From Chloroflexota bacterium (GTDB taxonomy: Bacteria; Chloroflexota; Anaerolineae; UBA4142), in contig JAMCRS010000419.1 of NCBI GenBank assembly GCA_023380675.1, forward strand, positions 1 through 64,000: 64,000 nucleotides of DNA, written 5' to 3'. The notes below the pieces were generated by a model. The model saw only the letters and a list, made by a program, of their open reading frames with translations, was not told the DNA's origin and made no database searches. Made by a program: the position numbers and the translations under genes. Below are positions 43,389 through 52,408 of this stretch, in pieces; the first letter of the stretch is position 1; every line of letters begins with the position of its first letter.

Positions 43389-44729
43389 ATGCAAGATTCA
43401 AAGAGGCTCTCACGGCGCGAATTCCTCCGCGTGTCCGGACTCGCTGCCGCGGGCGCTGCATTGGCGGCATGCAATCCGTTACCGCCGAAACCGGCACCGC
43501 CGAGCGGAAACGAGGTCCAGCTGGTCTATCAGGACTGGAGCACCGATTGGTTCCCGCCCATGGCGCAGCAAATGCTCGAAGAGTTCCACGCCACTCATCC
43601 CCACATTCGCGTCTTTTACAATCCCGATCCCGTCGGCGTCGAAACCAAGATGCTCGTGGACATGCAGGCCGGCAACGCGGCCGACGTCTTTCAGGGCTGC
43701 TGCGCACACTTCCCCATTTGGTCGCAGCAGGGCTATGTCCTCGACCTGCGTCCTTACGTCAGTGCCGACCTGGACCAGGCGACGATCCAGGATTGGGACC
43801 CGGCCCAGTATCGCGCCCTGTTTACCCGCGATGGCAAGCAGTATGGCTTGCCCAAGTACCACGGAGCTCTCGCCCTCTATTACAACAAGGACCTCTTTGA
43901 CCAGTACCACGTGGACTATCCCGACGGCACCTGGAATCACGATGATTATCTCGCCGCGATGAAGCGTCTCACCCACGACCGCGACGGCGACGGCAAGACC
44001 GACCTGTGGGGCAGCATGATCGACGTGTATTGGGACCGCATCCAGATTCACGTCAATGGCTGGGGCGGCCACCTGGCGGATCCCAACGATCCAACCCGCT
44101 CGCGCATGGGCGAGCCGGAAGCGGTCGCCGCACTGGAGTGGCTGCGCGCTCGGATGTGGGACGACCGCGTGATGGCGACCCTACCGGCTGTGCAACGGAT
44201 GAAACCTTTTGAGGCCTTTGTGGCGGGCCGCGTCGCGATGGTCGAAGAGGGCTCCTGGGAACTGAAAGACATTCTCTCGGGCGCCAAGTTCCGCGTGGGC
44301 GTCGCGCCTTTTCCCGCCGGGCCCGCGCGCAAGGTGACGCTGGCCACGACCGATGGGTTTGGAATCTATGCGGGGACCCGACACCCCGATGCGGCCTGGG
44401 AACTGGTCAAATTCCTCATCGGTAAGGATTATGGTAGAGCGATGGCGCGTGCCAATTTTCTGCAACCCGCGCGCGCATCTCTTGTCGACGATTGGATCGG
44501 ATATATCCGGGCTGAATATCCGCAGCAGGCCAACGACATGGATCTCGCCGCCTTTGCCGAAGGTCAGCTGAAAGGCTATTCGGTGGTCGCCGAGATTTTC
44601 GCGAACATGACCCGCGCGGACGAGATTGCCCAGGACGCCTGGGATCAGATCTTGACGTTGGGTCAAGTGCCCACGTCGCATATCCAATTGGCCAGCCAAC
44701 AGATACAGGACGCTCAGAGGATGAAATAG
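43389..44729 (+). CDS. Tat-type family-1 sugar-binding lipoprotein
   Basis: I chose the ATG at 43389, behind GAGAAGG, giving 446 residues; the frame upstream is non-coding. The N-terminus SRREFLRVSGLAAAGAALAAC combines a twin-arginine signal with a lipobox. The mature part is a family-1 extracellular solute-binding protein: AQQMLEEFHATHPHIRVFYN, GLPKYHGALALYYNKDLFDQ and VAMVEEGSWELKDIL. No permease or ATPase genes accompany it. Its stop overlaps the GTG start of a histidine kinase gene, so it is probably the sensory ligand-binding partner of that kinase. Confidence 0.9.
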   Translation: MQDSKRLSRREFLRVSGLAAAGAALAACNPLPPKPAPPSGNEVQLVYQDWSTDWFPPMAQQMLEEFHATHPHIRVFYNPDPVGVETKMLVDMQAGNAADVFQGCCAHFPIWSQQGYVLDLRPYVSADLDQATIQDWDPAQYRALFTRDGKQYGLPKYHGALALYYNKDLFDQYHVDYPDGTWNHDDYLAAMKRLTHDRDGDGKTDLWGSMIDVYWDRIQIHVNGWGGHLADPNDPTRSRMGEPEAVAALEWLRARMWDDRVMATLPAVQRMKPFEAFVAGRVAMVEEGSWELKDILSGAKFRVGVAPFPAGPARKVTLATTDGFGIYAGTRHPDAAWELVKFLIGKDYGRAMARANFLQPARASLVDDWIGYIRAEYPQQANDMDLAAFAEGQLKGYSVVAEIFANMTRADEIAQDAWDQILTLGQVPTSHIQLASQQIQDAQRMK

Positions 44730-47700
44730 TGCCGCTCAGAATCCCGCGCGCAAAGCTGCGGACCCGCATTATCGCCTGGTCGTTCATCCCGACGACGATC
44801 ATCCTGCTCGCCGTTGCGCTTGTCGTGTTCTATGCCTACCAGCAGGTGACCGGGGACCTGGTCATCGGCAGGAATCAGGAACTGACGCGTCTCTCGGCCG
44901 GCCAGTTGGCCACCGGGCTCACCGACTATGTTAACGAATTGGTCAGCCTGGCGCGCACTTCGGATATTTACCAAAATGACCCCGCGGCCCAGTCCGCCGC
45001 GCTCAGGCACGCGAGCAATCACTTGCTCGTCTTTGACGGCGGAGTGGTCGTTCTCAACCATCTCGGTCAGGTGACCGCGGCCGAGCCTGCGCGGCCGGAA
45101 ATCCTTGGTCAGGACTGGTCCAACCGCGTTTACTTTCGGCAGATTCTTCGCTCCGCGACCTCCAGCTTTTCTGATATTGTTCCCGATGGGCCGGGCGGTG
45201 CATCGGTCATTGTCCTCGCCGTCCCTATCTTGAGCGACCGAGGGGAGTTTCGTGGGACGATGCTGGGCATGTTTCGCCTCGGCGCGACCACCGTTAGCTC
45301 GTTCTACGGCAGCATTGTCAAACTGCGCTTGAGTGAGAGCGGCAACAGCTATGTGGTCGATAGCGCGGGCCGGGTGATTTACGATTCCGACACCGCACGG
45401 ATCGGTTCTGACGCCAGCGCACAAGCGGCGGTGCAGGAGGCGCTCAAACGGCAAACGGGCTATCTCCATTCCCGCGATTTTCAGAACAAGGATATCCTCG
45501 CCACCTTTGCGCCGGTCCCCGGGACACCCTGGGGGTTAGTCAACGAGGAAGACTGGTCGAGCTTGTTGGCGGCAAGCCGCGGTTACGGGGAATTCCTGCT
45601 CCTGCTCCTCGCGCTCGGCGTGATCGTTCCCACCGCCGTCGTGACGTTCGGGGTCCGGCGCATCACCGATCCTGTGGCCAAGCTGATTAACGCCGCGCAA
45701 AAGATTGCCGAAGGGGATTTTGGCCAGCAGATCAATGTGCACACGGGGGACGAACTGGAAGAGCTGGCCAAACAGTTCAATCGCATGTCGACCCGGCTGG
45801 CGGATTCGTACACGGAGTTGAAAGAGCGCGAAGAGCGTCTTTCTCTCGTGATCGAAGGGACGAACGATGGGATCTGGGATTGGAACCTGGAGACCAACGT
45901 GGTCTATTTCTCGCCGCATTGGAAAGGGATGCTCGGGTATGCGGACCATGAGATCGCCAACCGTGTTGAAGAATGGTACCGCCTCATGCATCCCGACGAT
46001 GCGGCGGGCGTGAAGGAACGGCTGCAAGCCTATTTAAAGGGCCAACTGCCGGTTTACGAACTCGAACACCGCCTGCGGCATAAAGACGGCTCGTACCGCT
46101 GGATCTTGGCGCGGGGCATCGCCCTCCGCCGCACGGATGGCACCCCCTATCGCATGGCCGGGTCCCATACCGATATTACCGAGCGCAAGCGCGCCGACGA
46201 GGTGATTCGCCAATCGGAGAAACGCTTCTCCCAGGTGTTTCACGCCAGCCCCATTCCGATTACCATTACTTCGCTCGAAGGCGGGCTTTACGTCGAGGTG
46301 AACGATGCTTGGCTGCGCTTGTTTGAATACACTCGGGAGGAGGTGATTGGGGATAGCTCGCTGCATTTGAACCTCTGGGTCGATCCACAGCAGCGGCTGG
46401 AGATGATCCAACAGCTGCAGGCCACCGGATCGTTACGCGATTATGCCCACCTCGCCCGGACCAAGACCGGCAAGGTCCTGGACGTCCTCGTCTCGGCCGA
46501 AGTCATGGAGTTGAATGACCAGCACTATAATCTTTCTCTCGTCTACGATGTCACCGAACTCAAGCGGGCGCAGCAGCGACTGGAGCAGCGCGTGGAAGAG
46601 CGGACGCACAAACTCGCCACACTCAACGCGATCGCCGCCGTCGTCAGCGGCTCGCTCGACTTGAAGCAAGTCCTGAATGCGGCGTTGAGCAAGGCGATGG
46701 AAGCGATGCACATGGAAGTTGGCAGCGCCTACAGCCTCGAGGACGGCGACACGCCGGACGAAGAAAAGCATCTGTTTTTTGCGGCACTGCAGGGCTTGTC
46801 TCCTGAATTCACTCGGCGGGTCGGCTCCCGCCAGGTGCGCGGAACCGCGATCCAGGTGGCGATGGAAGCACACAAACCGCTTGTCTGGCTGGTCGCCGAC
46901 TACCCAGATCCCTACCTCAAGCAAGCTCTGGAACTGGAGGGGGTGCGGCAGGTCATTAACGTCCCATTGTTCGCCAAAGGGAAATTCGTCGGCGCCTTTA
47001 ATCTCGGCACACGTCACGAAAGGGAGATCGCGCCTGAGGAAATATCGCTCCTCTCCGCCATCGGCCATCAAGTCGCCGTCGCGGTCGAAAACGCGCGGCT
47101 GTACGATCAAGCCGAACAATCCGCGCTCGTGGCCGAGCGGACCCGCCTGGCGCGCGAGTTGCACGACTCGGTCACGCAATCGCTTTACGGCGTCACGCTT
47201 TACGCCGAAGCGGCGGCAACGCTATTAAAGGAGGGAAACCAGGTCACCGCCGCGGAGCACTTGCGCGAACTGCGGGATACGGCGCAAGAGGCCCTGCGAG
47301 AAATGCGTCTGCTCATCTTTGAGCTGCGTCCCCTGGCGCTCGAAAAGAGCGGGCTGGGCGCGGCCCTCCAGGCGCGCTTGGACGCCGTCGAGGCGCGCGG
47401 CGGGATCAAGAGCGAATTGCGCGTGGAAGGCGAGGATCAGCTTCCGCTCTCCATGCAGCAAGAGCTGTACCACATCACTCGCGAGGCTCTCAACAACGTG
47501 GTCAAGCATGCGCACGCACAGCACGTGAGCATCATCTTGCGGACGGCGGGGAGGCAGTGCTATTTGGAAATTTGTGATGATGGGGCAGGCTTTGATGCCG
47601 CCGGCCCGAGCCGCGGGGGTCTCGGCCTTGCCGGCATAAGAGAGCGCGTGCAAAAAATGGGGGGCCAGGTGGAGATCGCGAGTACGAGCGGCAAGGGGAC

Positions 47701-47791
47701 GACGGTGCGGGTGCAGGTGCCCGCTGGCGATTCCCCCGAGCCCCCCCGAGTTCCTCCGGATTCCGTACATTCCCATACAGAGGTCAAGTAA
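44729..47791 (+). CDS. Hybrid-input sensor histidine kinase (Cache-HAMP-PAS-PAS-GAF-HisKA_3)
   Basis: The 1,020-residue protein starts with a GTG that overlaps the previous stop. It has membrane segments at about residues 13-35 and 290-312 enclosing a double-Cache-like extracytoplasmic domain. A HAMP linker (about 312-365) and two PAS domains follow (about 370-490, with FSPHWKGMLGYADHEI, and about 495-615). A GAF domain spans about 645-790. The NarL-type kinase core has the phospho-acceptor His in RLARELHDSVTQSLYGV near residue 810 and an ATPase domain ending GLGLAGIRERV. It should phosphorylate the adjacent regulator and may sense the binding protein upstream. Confidence 0.92.
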   Translation: MPLRIPRAKLRTRIIAWSFIPTTIILLAVALVVFYAYQQVTGDLVIGRNQELTRLSAGQLATGLTDYVNELVSLARTSDIYQNDPAAQSAALRHASNHLLVFDGGVVVLNHLGQVTAAEPARPEILGQDWSNRVYFRQILRSATSSFSDIVPDGPGGASVIVLAVPILSDRGEFRGTMLGMFRLGATTVSSFYGSIVKLRLSESGNSYVVDSAGRVIYDSDTARIGSDASAQAAVQEALKRQTGYLHSRDFQNKDILATFAPVPGTPWGLVNEEDWSSLLAASRGYGEFLLLLLALGVIVPTAVVTFGVRRITDPVAKLINAAQKIAEGDFGQQINVHTGDELEELAKQFNRMSTRLADSYTELKEREERLSLVIEGTNDGIWDWNLETNVVYFSPHWKGMLGYADHEIANRVEEWYRLMHPDDAAGVKERLQAYLKGQLPVYELEHRLRHKDGSYRWILARGIALRRTDGTPYRMAGSHTDITERKRADEVIRQSEKRFSQVFHASPIPITITSLEGGLYVEVNDAWLRLFEYTREEVIGDSSLHLNLWVDPQQRLEMIQQLQATGSLRDYAHLARTKTGKVLDVLVSAEVMELNDQHYNLSLVYDVTELKRAQQRLEQRVEERTHKLATLNAIAAVVSGSLDLKQVLNAALSKAMEAMHMEVGSAYSLEDGDTPDEEKHLFFAALQGLSPEFTRRVGSRQVRGTAIQVAMEAHKPLVWLVADYPDPYLKQALELEGVRQVINVPLFAKGKFVGAFNLGTRHEREIAPEEISLLSAIGHQVAVAVENARLYDQAEQSALVAERTRLARELHDSVTQSLYGVTLYAEAAATLLKEGNQVTAAEHLRELRDTAQEALREMRLLIFELRPLALEKSGLGAALQARLDAVEARGGIKSELRVEGEDQLPLSMQQELYHITREALNNVVKHAHAQHVSIILRTAGRQCYLEICDDGAGFDAAGPSRGGLGLAGIRERVQKMGGQVEIASTSGKGTTVRVQVPAGDSPEPPRVPPDSVHSHTEVK

Positions 47792-48468
47792 TGACGAATT
47801 CGCCAATCCGCGTGCTCATCTGTGATGACCACGCCATCGTGCGCAAAGGCATCCGTGCGTTGCTAGAGACCAAAGGGGATATTCAGGTCATCGGCGAGGC
47901 CTCCGATGGGGCCGAAGCGGTCTCTCAAGCCGGTGCACTGTATCCCGACGTCATTCTCATGGACCTGATGATGCCCCAGGTGGACGGCATTCAGGCTACC
48001 CAAGAGATTACGGCCAAACAGCCCAAGACGCACGTTCTCGTGCTGACGAGCTTTGCCGGCGATGACAAGGTCTTTCCCGCCATCAAGGCCGGGGCGCTCG
48101 GCTACCTCCTGAAAGACTCTGGCCCTGACGACTTGGTTCGGGCTATCCACCAGGTGGCATCCGGTGAACCGTCTCTCGAGCCCTCGATCGCGCGCAAGGT
48201 ACTGTTCGAACTCCACCATCCGCCCAAAGCTGCGCCGACGAGCGAACCACTCACCGAGCGTGAGCTCGACGTACTTAAACTCGTCGCCCAGGGGCTGTCG
48301 AATCGCGAGATTGCCGACCGTCTGGTGATCACCGAGCGGACCGTGTGCACGCATGTGAGCAATATACTGACCAAGCTTCATCTGGCCAGCCGCACCCAGG
48401 CGGCGCTCTTTGCGCTCAAGGAGGGATTGAGTTCGCTCGACGACGTCTCGCTCCTCGGAGAGCAGTAA
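47791..48468 (+). CDS. NarL/LuxR-type response regulator
   Basis: The 225-residue protein has a receiver domain with acidic DD near residue 11, the phospho-acceptor Asp in DVILMDLMMPQVDG and the Lys in GYLLKDSG. A LuxR helix-turn-helix follows (LTERELDVLKLVAQGLSNREIADRLV, TVCTHVSNILTKLHLASRTQA). Its ATG overlaps the stop of the kinase gene by one base, so the pair is coupled. Target genes are unknown; the binding-protein gene itself is a natural candidate. Confidence 0.93.
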   Translation: MTNSPIRVLICDDHAIVRKGIRALLETKGDIQVIGEASDGAEAVSQAGALYPDVILMDLMMPQVDGIQATQEITAKQPKTHVLVLTSFAGDDKVFPAIKAGALGYLLKDSGPDDLVRAIHQVASGEPSLEPSIARKVLFELHHPPKAAPTSEPLTERELDVLKLVAQGLSNREIADRLVITERTVCTHVSNILTKLHLASRTQAALFALKEGLSSLDDVSLLGEQ

Positions 48469-48718
48469 GTCCTAGTCAAAAACTCGCAGTCCTTATCAGA
48501 GAAATCTTTGAACAGATCACCGCTTGGATGGTCTCTTTTTATTAAATCCAGGTTCATGGTTCTGACGATGACGGCAGCATTTTAACCCGTTAAGGTCGAT
48601 CTCGGGTCAGGGACTGTGACGATTCGATAACGGGCACCCAACTTGACTATACCGCCGGGTTAAGCATAATCAGCGGCGGCAGCTTTCCCAAGATGGATTC
48701 ATGGCGGAAAGGAAAGCA
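48469..48718 (+). promoter_or_regulatory. Intergenic region with weak similarity to the redox-cluster upstream elements
   Basis: A weak hairpin near 48510-48533 ends in TTTTTATT. It is followed by AAATCCAGGTTCATGGTTCTGACG and ATGACGG, resembling the ATTCGTG...TGCGGATGACGTC stretches after the hairpins at 54.58 and 59.06 kb. It may be a terminator for the two-component genes followed by a promoter. Confidence 0.35.
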
Positions 48719-49906
48719 ATGACGGTTGCAGATCTCCGTTCGGCGAAAAAACCAGACCGCGTCTACTATATCGATTGGCTGAGGATTCTTGCGGTGCTCT
48801 TGCTCATTCCTTTCCACACCGCAAGAATCTTTGATATCTGGGAACCATTCTATGCCAAGAATGCCGAGACGAGCGCCGCGCTCAGCTATGGCATTATCGG
48901 CTTTATGAACTCGTGGCACATGCCGCTCTTGTTCCTGCTCGCCGGCTCCTCCACCTGGTTCGCGCTCGGTTTTCGCAACGGCGGCCAATACGCGGGGGAG
49001 CGTTTTAAACGGCTCGTCATTCCCTTGGTCTTTGGCGTCCTGGTTATCGTCCCACCCCAAGCCTATCTGGCGCGCATGCAAAACCAGAATTATGCGGATT
49101 CCTATTGGCAGTTCCTTCCCGACTATTTCCAAGTCCGCGGAGACCTTTCGGGATACACCGGGCTCTTCACCCTCAGCCATCTGTGGTTCGTCTTGTTCCT
49201 GTTTTTCTTTGCCCTCTTCGCGCTGCCGCTCTTTCTTTATCTCAAGGGTGATTCCGGCAGGCAGTTCATCTCACGGCTCGCGTCGTTTTGCGATAGACCG
49301 GGGATGATCTTGCTTCTCTTTTTCCCGATCTTGATTTCCCTGGCGCTGCCCGACCTCGGCGGCAAGATTCCGTTTTACTACATCACGTTCTTCATCTACG
49401 GTTTCATCTTGATGGCCGACGCGCGGTTCCGGGATATCCTCGAGCGCAACCGGCGGCCCGCGCTCGTCCTCGCGATCGCCACCTCCATCGGCGCGTTGTT
49501 GCTTTCCGTGACGGGCTATAACCCGCCGCGCTTTTCGATTGGGGATATTGCGTTCGCGACGCTGCGCACATTCTGCACCTGGTCCTGGCTACTGGCACTC
49601 GTCGGGCTCGGACAGCGCTACCTGAACGTGAACCATAGGTGGTTGCCGTACGCGAGCCAAGCAGCTTATCCCTTTTACATTCTCCATCAGACCGTCATCG
49701 TCACCATCGGCTATTACGTCGTGCAGTGGAATATCCCGCTCCTGCCCAAATTCCTCATCATCGCAAGCGGCGCACTCGTGGCGACCCTTTTGGTCTACGA
49801 CCTCCTCGTCCAGCGGACGAATGTTACTCGCTTTCTCTTCGGCATGAAGCCCAGGACGTCCGCCCCGCGCCTGGCCAAGCCGTCCGCGGCCGACTATGCC
49901 GCCTGA
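48719..49906 (+). CDS. Acyltransferase family 3 membrane protein
   Basis: The ATG at 48719 follows GAAAGGAAAG at a suitable distance; an in-frame ATG at 48701 is an alternative with no ribosome-binding site. The protein is about 395 residues with about ten membrane segments. The family opening RVYYIDWLRILAVLLLIPFHTAR has the conserved His, and SWHMPLLFLLAGSSTWFAL follows. Such enzymes acylate sugars, lipids or peptides on the cell surface. It may work with the Lnt-like protein encoded next, but no pathway is evident. Confidence 0.85.
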   Translation: MTVADLRSAKKPDRVYYIDWLRILAVLLLIPFHTARIFDIWEPFYAKNAETSAALSYGIIGFMNSWHMPLLFLLAGSSTWFALGFRNGGQYAGERFKRLVIPLVFGVLVIVPPQAYLARMQNQNYADSYWQFLPDYFQVRGDLSGYTGLFTLSHLWFVLFLFFFALFALPLFLYLKGDSGRQFISRLASFCDRPGMILLLFFPILISLALPDLGGKIPFYYITFFIYGFILMADARFRDILERNRRPALVLAIATSIGALLLSVTGYNPPRFSIGDIAFATLRTFCTWSWLLALVGLGQRYLNVNHRWLPYASQAAYPFYILHQTVIVTIGYYVVQWNIPLLPKFLIIASGALVATLLVYDLLVQRTNVTRFLFGMKPRTSAPRLAKPSAADYAA

Positions 49907-49978
49907 TGATTGGGCTCAAATACCGATGATGGGAATCTCAAGCCCACAGAAGAGGACGGCCGAGAGGGGAGTTGGCAA

Positions 49979-51547
49979 ATGGATCAGTTTCATCGGATGA
50001 ACTTTTGGGATGCTCCAAGAAGCATTTTGACCAACCACCTGACTTGGTTGTGGCTGCTGATCGGATTTCTTTTTTTGCCCTTTGCGGCGTGGCAGACGGT
50101 AATCCCGCTCGCGGCTTGGCTCGCGCCCATCTTTCTGCTGCGCTTTTCGCGCCTCTCACGGCGAGCGCTCGTCGCCCTGCCGCTCATCTTCTTGGCTTTT
50201 GCCGCCGGCAATACCATTACCTCACGGGGCTTGGAGTTTAACTTGCTCGGCTTCCTCGGGAACAACTTGCTCAAGGCTCTGCTGTGGACGCTGCCCTATG
50301 GCGCCGACCGGCTCATCGGCTCGCGCTTGAAGGGATGGACGCGCCTGCTGGTTTTCCCAATGGCGTTCACGGTGGTGGACTGGATCATGTCGCTGCTGAG
50401 GGTCAGTTCCTCCGGTTCCCCCGCCTATTCCCAGTACGACAACCTTGCCCTGATGCAGATCGTCTCGGTCATCGGGATGTGGGGCCTGACGTTTCTGATC
50501 ATGTGGTGCGCTTCGACCGTGAATGAGCTGTGGGAACACGGCTTTGACTGGCGACCCGTGCGGGGGATGGTGGGAGTCTTTGTGGGCGTGCTGCTCGGCG
50601 CTCTCTTGTTCGGCAGTGCGCGGCTCACATTCGCCGCACCGGACGCGACGACCGTTCCGGTCGCGGCCGTCACCGGAGACAGTGCGATCAGCCGGGCCGC
50701 CGCCGGTGCCATCGACATGAACTTTGGCCAGTCCACCGACGCGGAGCGGGCCGCGGTCCGGCCTGCCTTCGAACGGACCGTCAACTTGATGCTCGCGCGT
50801 ACGGAAACCGCGCTGCGGGGCGGCGCCAGGATCGTGGGATGGGAGGAGGGTTCAGGAACAGTCCTGGAGGAAGATAAACAACAAACGCTCGACCGCGCGG
50901 CCGCACTGGCCAAGCAGTACGGTGCGTACTTGGAGGTCTCACTGGGCGTGCTCACGCGGACCGGGGCGCTCCCCTTTCTCCGGAACCAATCCATCTTGAT
51001 CGACCCGGCCGGCCGGGTGCTCTGGACCTATGACAAGAGCCATCTCGTGCCTTTTGACGAGGCTTTTTTCACTATCCCTGGGAACGGAGTGCTGCCGGTG
51101 GCCGATACACCGTATGGTCGCCTGAGCACGGCGATTTGCTACGATACGTACTTTCCCCCGCTCCTCCGGCAAGCCGGGCAGAATGGGGTGGACATTCTGA
51201 TCACTCCCGCGAACGATACGCCCATGTATGCCGAGTCGGCGGCCGCGATGGACCGGATGCGCGCCGTCGAGAACGGTGTGGCGCTGGTGCGCCCGACCGG
51301 CCACGGCCTCACGATCATCACGGATTCCGAAGGACGCGTTTTGGGGAGCCAGAACTATTTCACGAACAGCAGTGGCATCTTGCTGACCACTGTTCCGGTG
51401 CACGGTGTCCGGACGATCTACAGGCGGGTCGGCGACCTCTTCGCCTACCTGTGTGCGGCCGGCCTGATGCTTCTAGCGGGTTGGGCGTTGCTCAAGCGCG
51501 GGCGACCCACGGCGGCCGCCGCGCGGCTTGTTCCCAACAGCCGATAG
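49979..51547 (+). CDS. Lnt-like membrane protein with carbon-nitrogen hydrolase domain
   Basis: I chose the ATG at 49979, behind GAGGGGAG, giving 522 residues. The first 220 residues hold six or so membrane segments. The rest is a nitrilase-type domain with the Glu in IVGWEEGSG, the Lys in WTYDKSHLVPF and the Cys in STAICYDTYFP. This is the layout of apolipoprotein N-acyltransferase, which adds the third acyl chain to lipoproteins. A final membrane segment precedes the C-terminus. Many lipoproteins are encoded in this window, so such a role is sensible. Confidence 0.82.
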   Translation: MDQFHRMNFWDAPRSILTNHLTWLWLLIGFLFLPFAAWQTVIPLAAWLAPIFLLRFSRLSRRALVALPLIFLAFAAGNTITSRGLEFNLLGFLGNNLLKALLWTLPYGADRLIGSRLKGWTRLLVFPMAFTVVDWIMSLLRVSSSGSPAYSQYDNLALMQIVSVIGMWGLTFLIMWCASTVNELWEHGFDWRPVRGMVGVFVGVLLGALLFGSARLTFAAPDATTVPVAAVTGDSAISRAAAGAIDMNFGQSTDAERAAVRPAFERTVNLMLARTETALRGGARIVGWEEGSGTVLEEDKQQTLDRAAALAKQYGAYLEVSLGVLTRTGALPFLRNQSILIDPAGRVLWTYDKSHLVPFDEAFFTIPGNGVLPVADTPYGRLSTAICYDTYFPPLLRQAGQNGVDILITPANDTPMYAESAAAMDRMRAVENGVALVRPTGHGLTIITDSEGRVLGSQNYFTNSSGILLTTVPVHGVRTIYRRVGDLFAYLCAAGLMLLAGWALLKRGRPTAAAARLVPNSR

Positions 51548-51668
51548 CTCTCGCTTCGAACGTCGAAGCTTTGACTCGCCCCCCCTCTCGCTCGGTGCGC
51601 GCCGGCGGTAGGCCGAACGGGGTGGAGTCATGATAAAGACAGAACGGAAAGGACCGAGGGCGTGAATC

Positions 51669-52238
51669 ATGGCCCTTTTTCTTGAGACCAACCGGCTGCT
51701 GCTGCGCACTTTCCAGGACTCGGACCTCGAGGCCTTTCTGGCCTATCGGTCGGACCCCGCCGTCGCGCGCTATCAAGGCTGGGAAGCACCGTACAGTCGA
51801 GCGGCGGCGGTGGCGTTTGTTCAAGAGATGAAAGAAAAAACTCCTGCCACTCCGGGGGAGTGGTACCAGCTTGCGATCGAGCTAAAGGCCAGCGGCGAGA
51901 TGATCGGAGATTGTGCTTTTCACACTCTGGAGGACGCCCAACAGGCCGACATCGCTTTCACCCTCGCGCGCCAGTATCAGGGTCAAGGGTATGCCACTGA
52001 AGCCGTGAAGCGAATGCTCGACTATATTTTTGCCGAACTCGGCCTGCATCGGGTGCGCGCGATTGCCGACGTCAAGAATCTGGCATCCGTGAAATTGCTC
52101 GAACGCATCGGGATGCGGCGGGAAGGACATTTTGTCGAGAACATCTGGTTCAAGGGCGAATGGGGGGGCGAATACTATTACGGCTTGTTGAAGCGCGAGT
52201 GGGAGCAACTCAAGATGGACGGCATGGGGTGCGCCTAA
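51669..52238 (+). CDS. GNAT acetyltransferase, RimJ/RimL type
   Basis: The 189-residue protein has the family opening LETNRLLLRTFQDSDLEAFLAYRSD. The acetyl-CoA loop reads RQYQGQGYATEAVKRMLDYIF, and LASVKLLERIGMRREGHFVEN completes the pattern. Members acetylate ribosomal-protein N-termini, antibiotics or small metabolites; the substrate cannot be read here. It stands alone, facing the large unknown gene on the other strand. Confidence 0.9.
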   Translation: MALFLETNRLLLRTFQDSDLEAFLAYRSDPAVARYQGWEAPYSRAAAVAFVQEMKEKTPATPGEWYQLAIELKASGEMIGDCAFHTLEDAQQADIAFTLARQYQGQGYATEAVKRMLDYIFAELGLHRVRAIADVKNLASVKLLERIGMRREGHFVENIWFKGEWGGEYYYGLLKREWEQLKMDGMGCA

Positions 52239-52257
52239 GCCTGAAGAGAGAAGGATG

Positions 52258-52327
52258 CTTTCGGTCCTTCCTCTGGCGCTGTAGGTATCCTCGTGGCCCG
52301 CAAGCTCTTCCAGCTTGGGCGGGGCAA
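52258..52327 (+). pseudogene. Relic of the 3' end of a membrane-protein gene
   Basis: About 70 bases match 55885-55956 (the 3' end of the membrane protein gene at 55261) with a few substitutions and one indel. The longest shared block reads ATCCTCGTGGCCCGCAAGC. No other part of the gene is present here. Confidence 0.75.
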
Positions 52328-52408
52328 ACCGGTCTCGCTAGTAAGTCATAGATGCGACAGGGGCATGCGAATTGATCAGGGAGCAAGCCCGGCTTTCGGC
52401 TGCGAATC

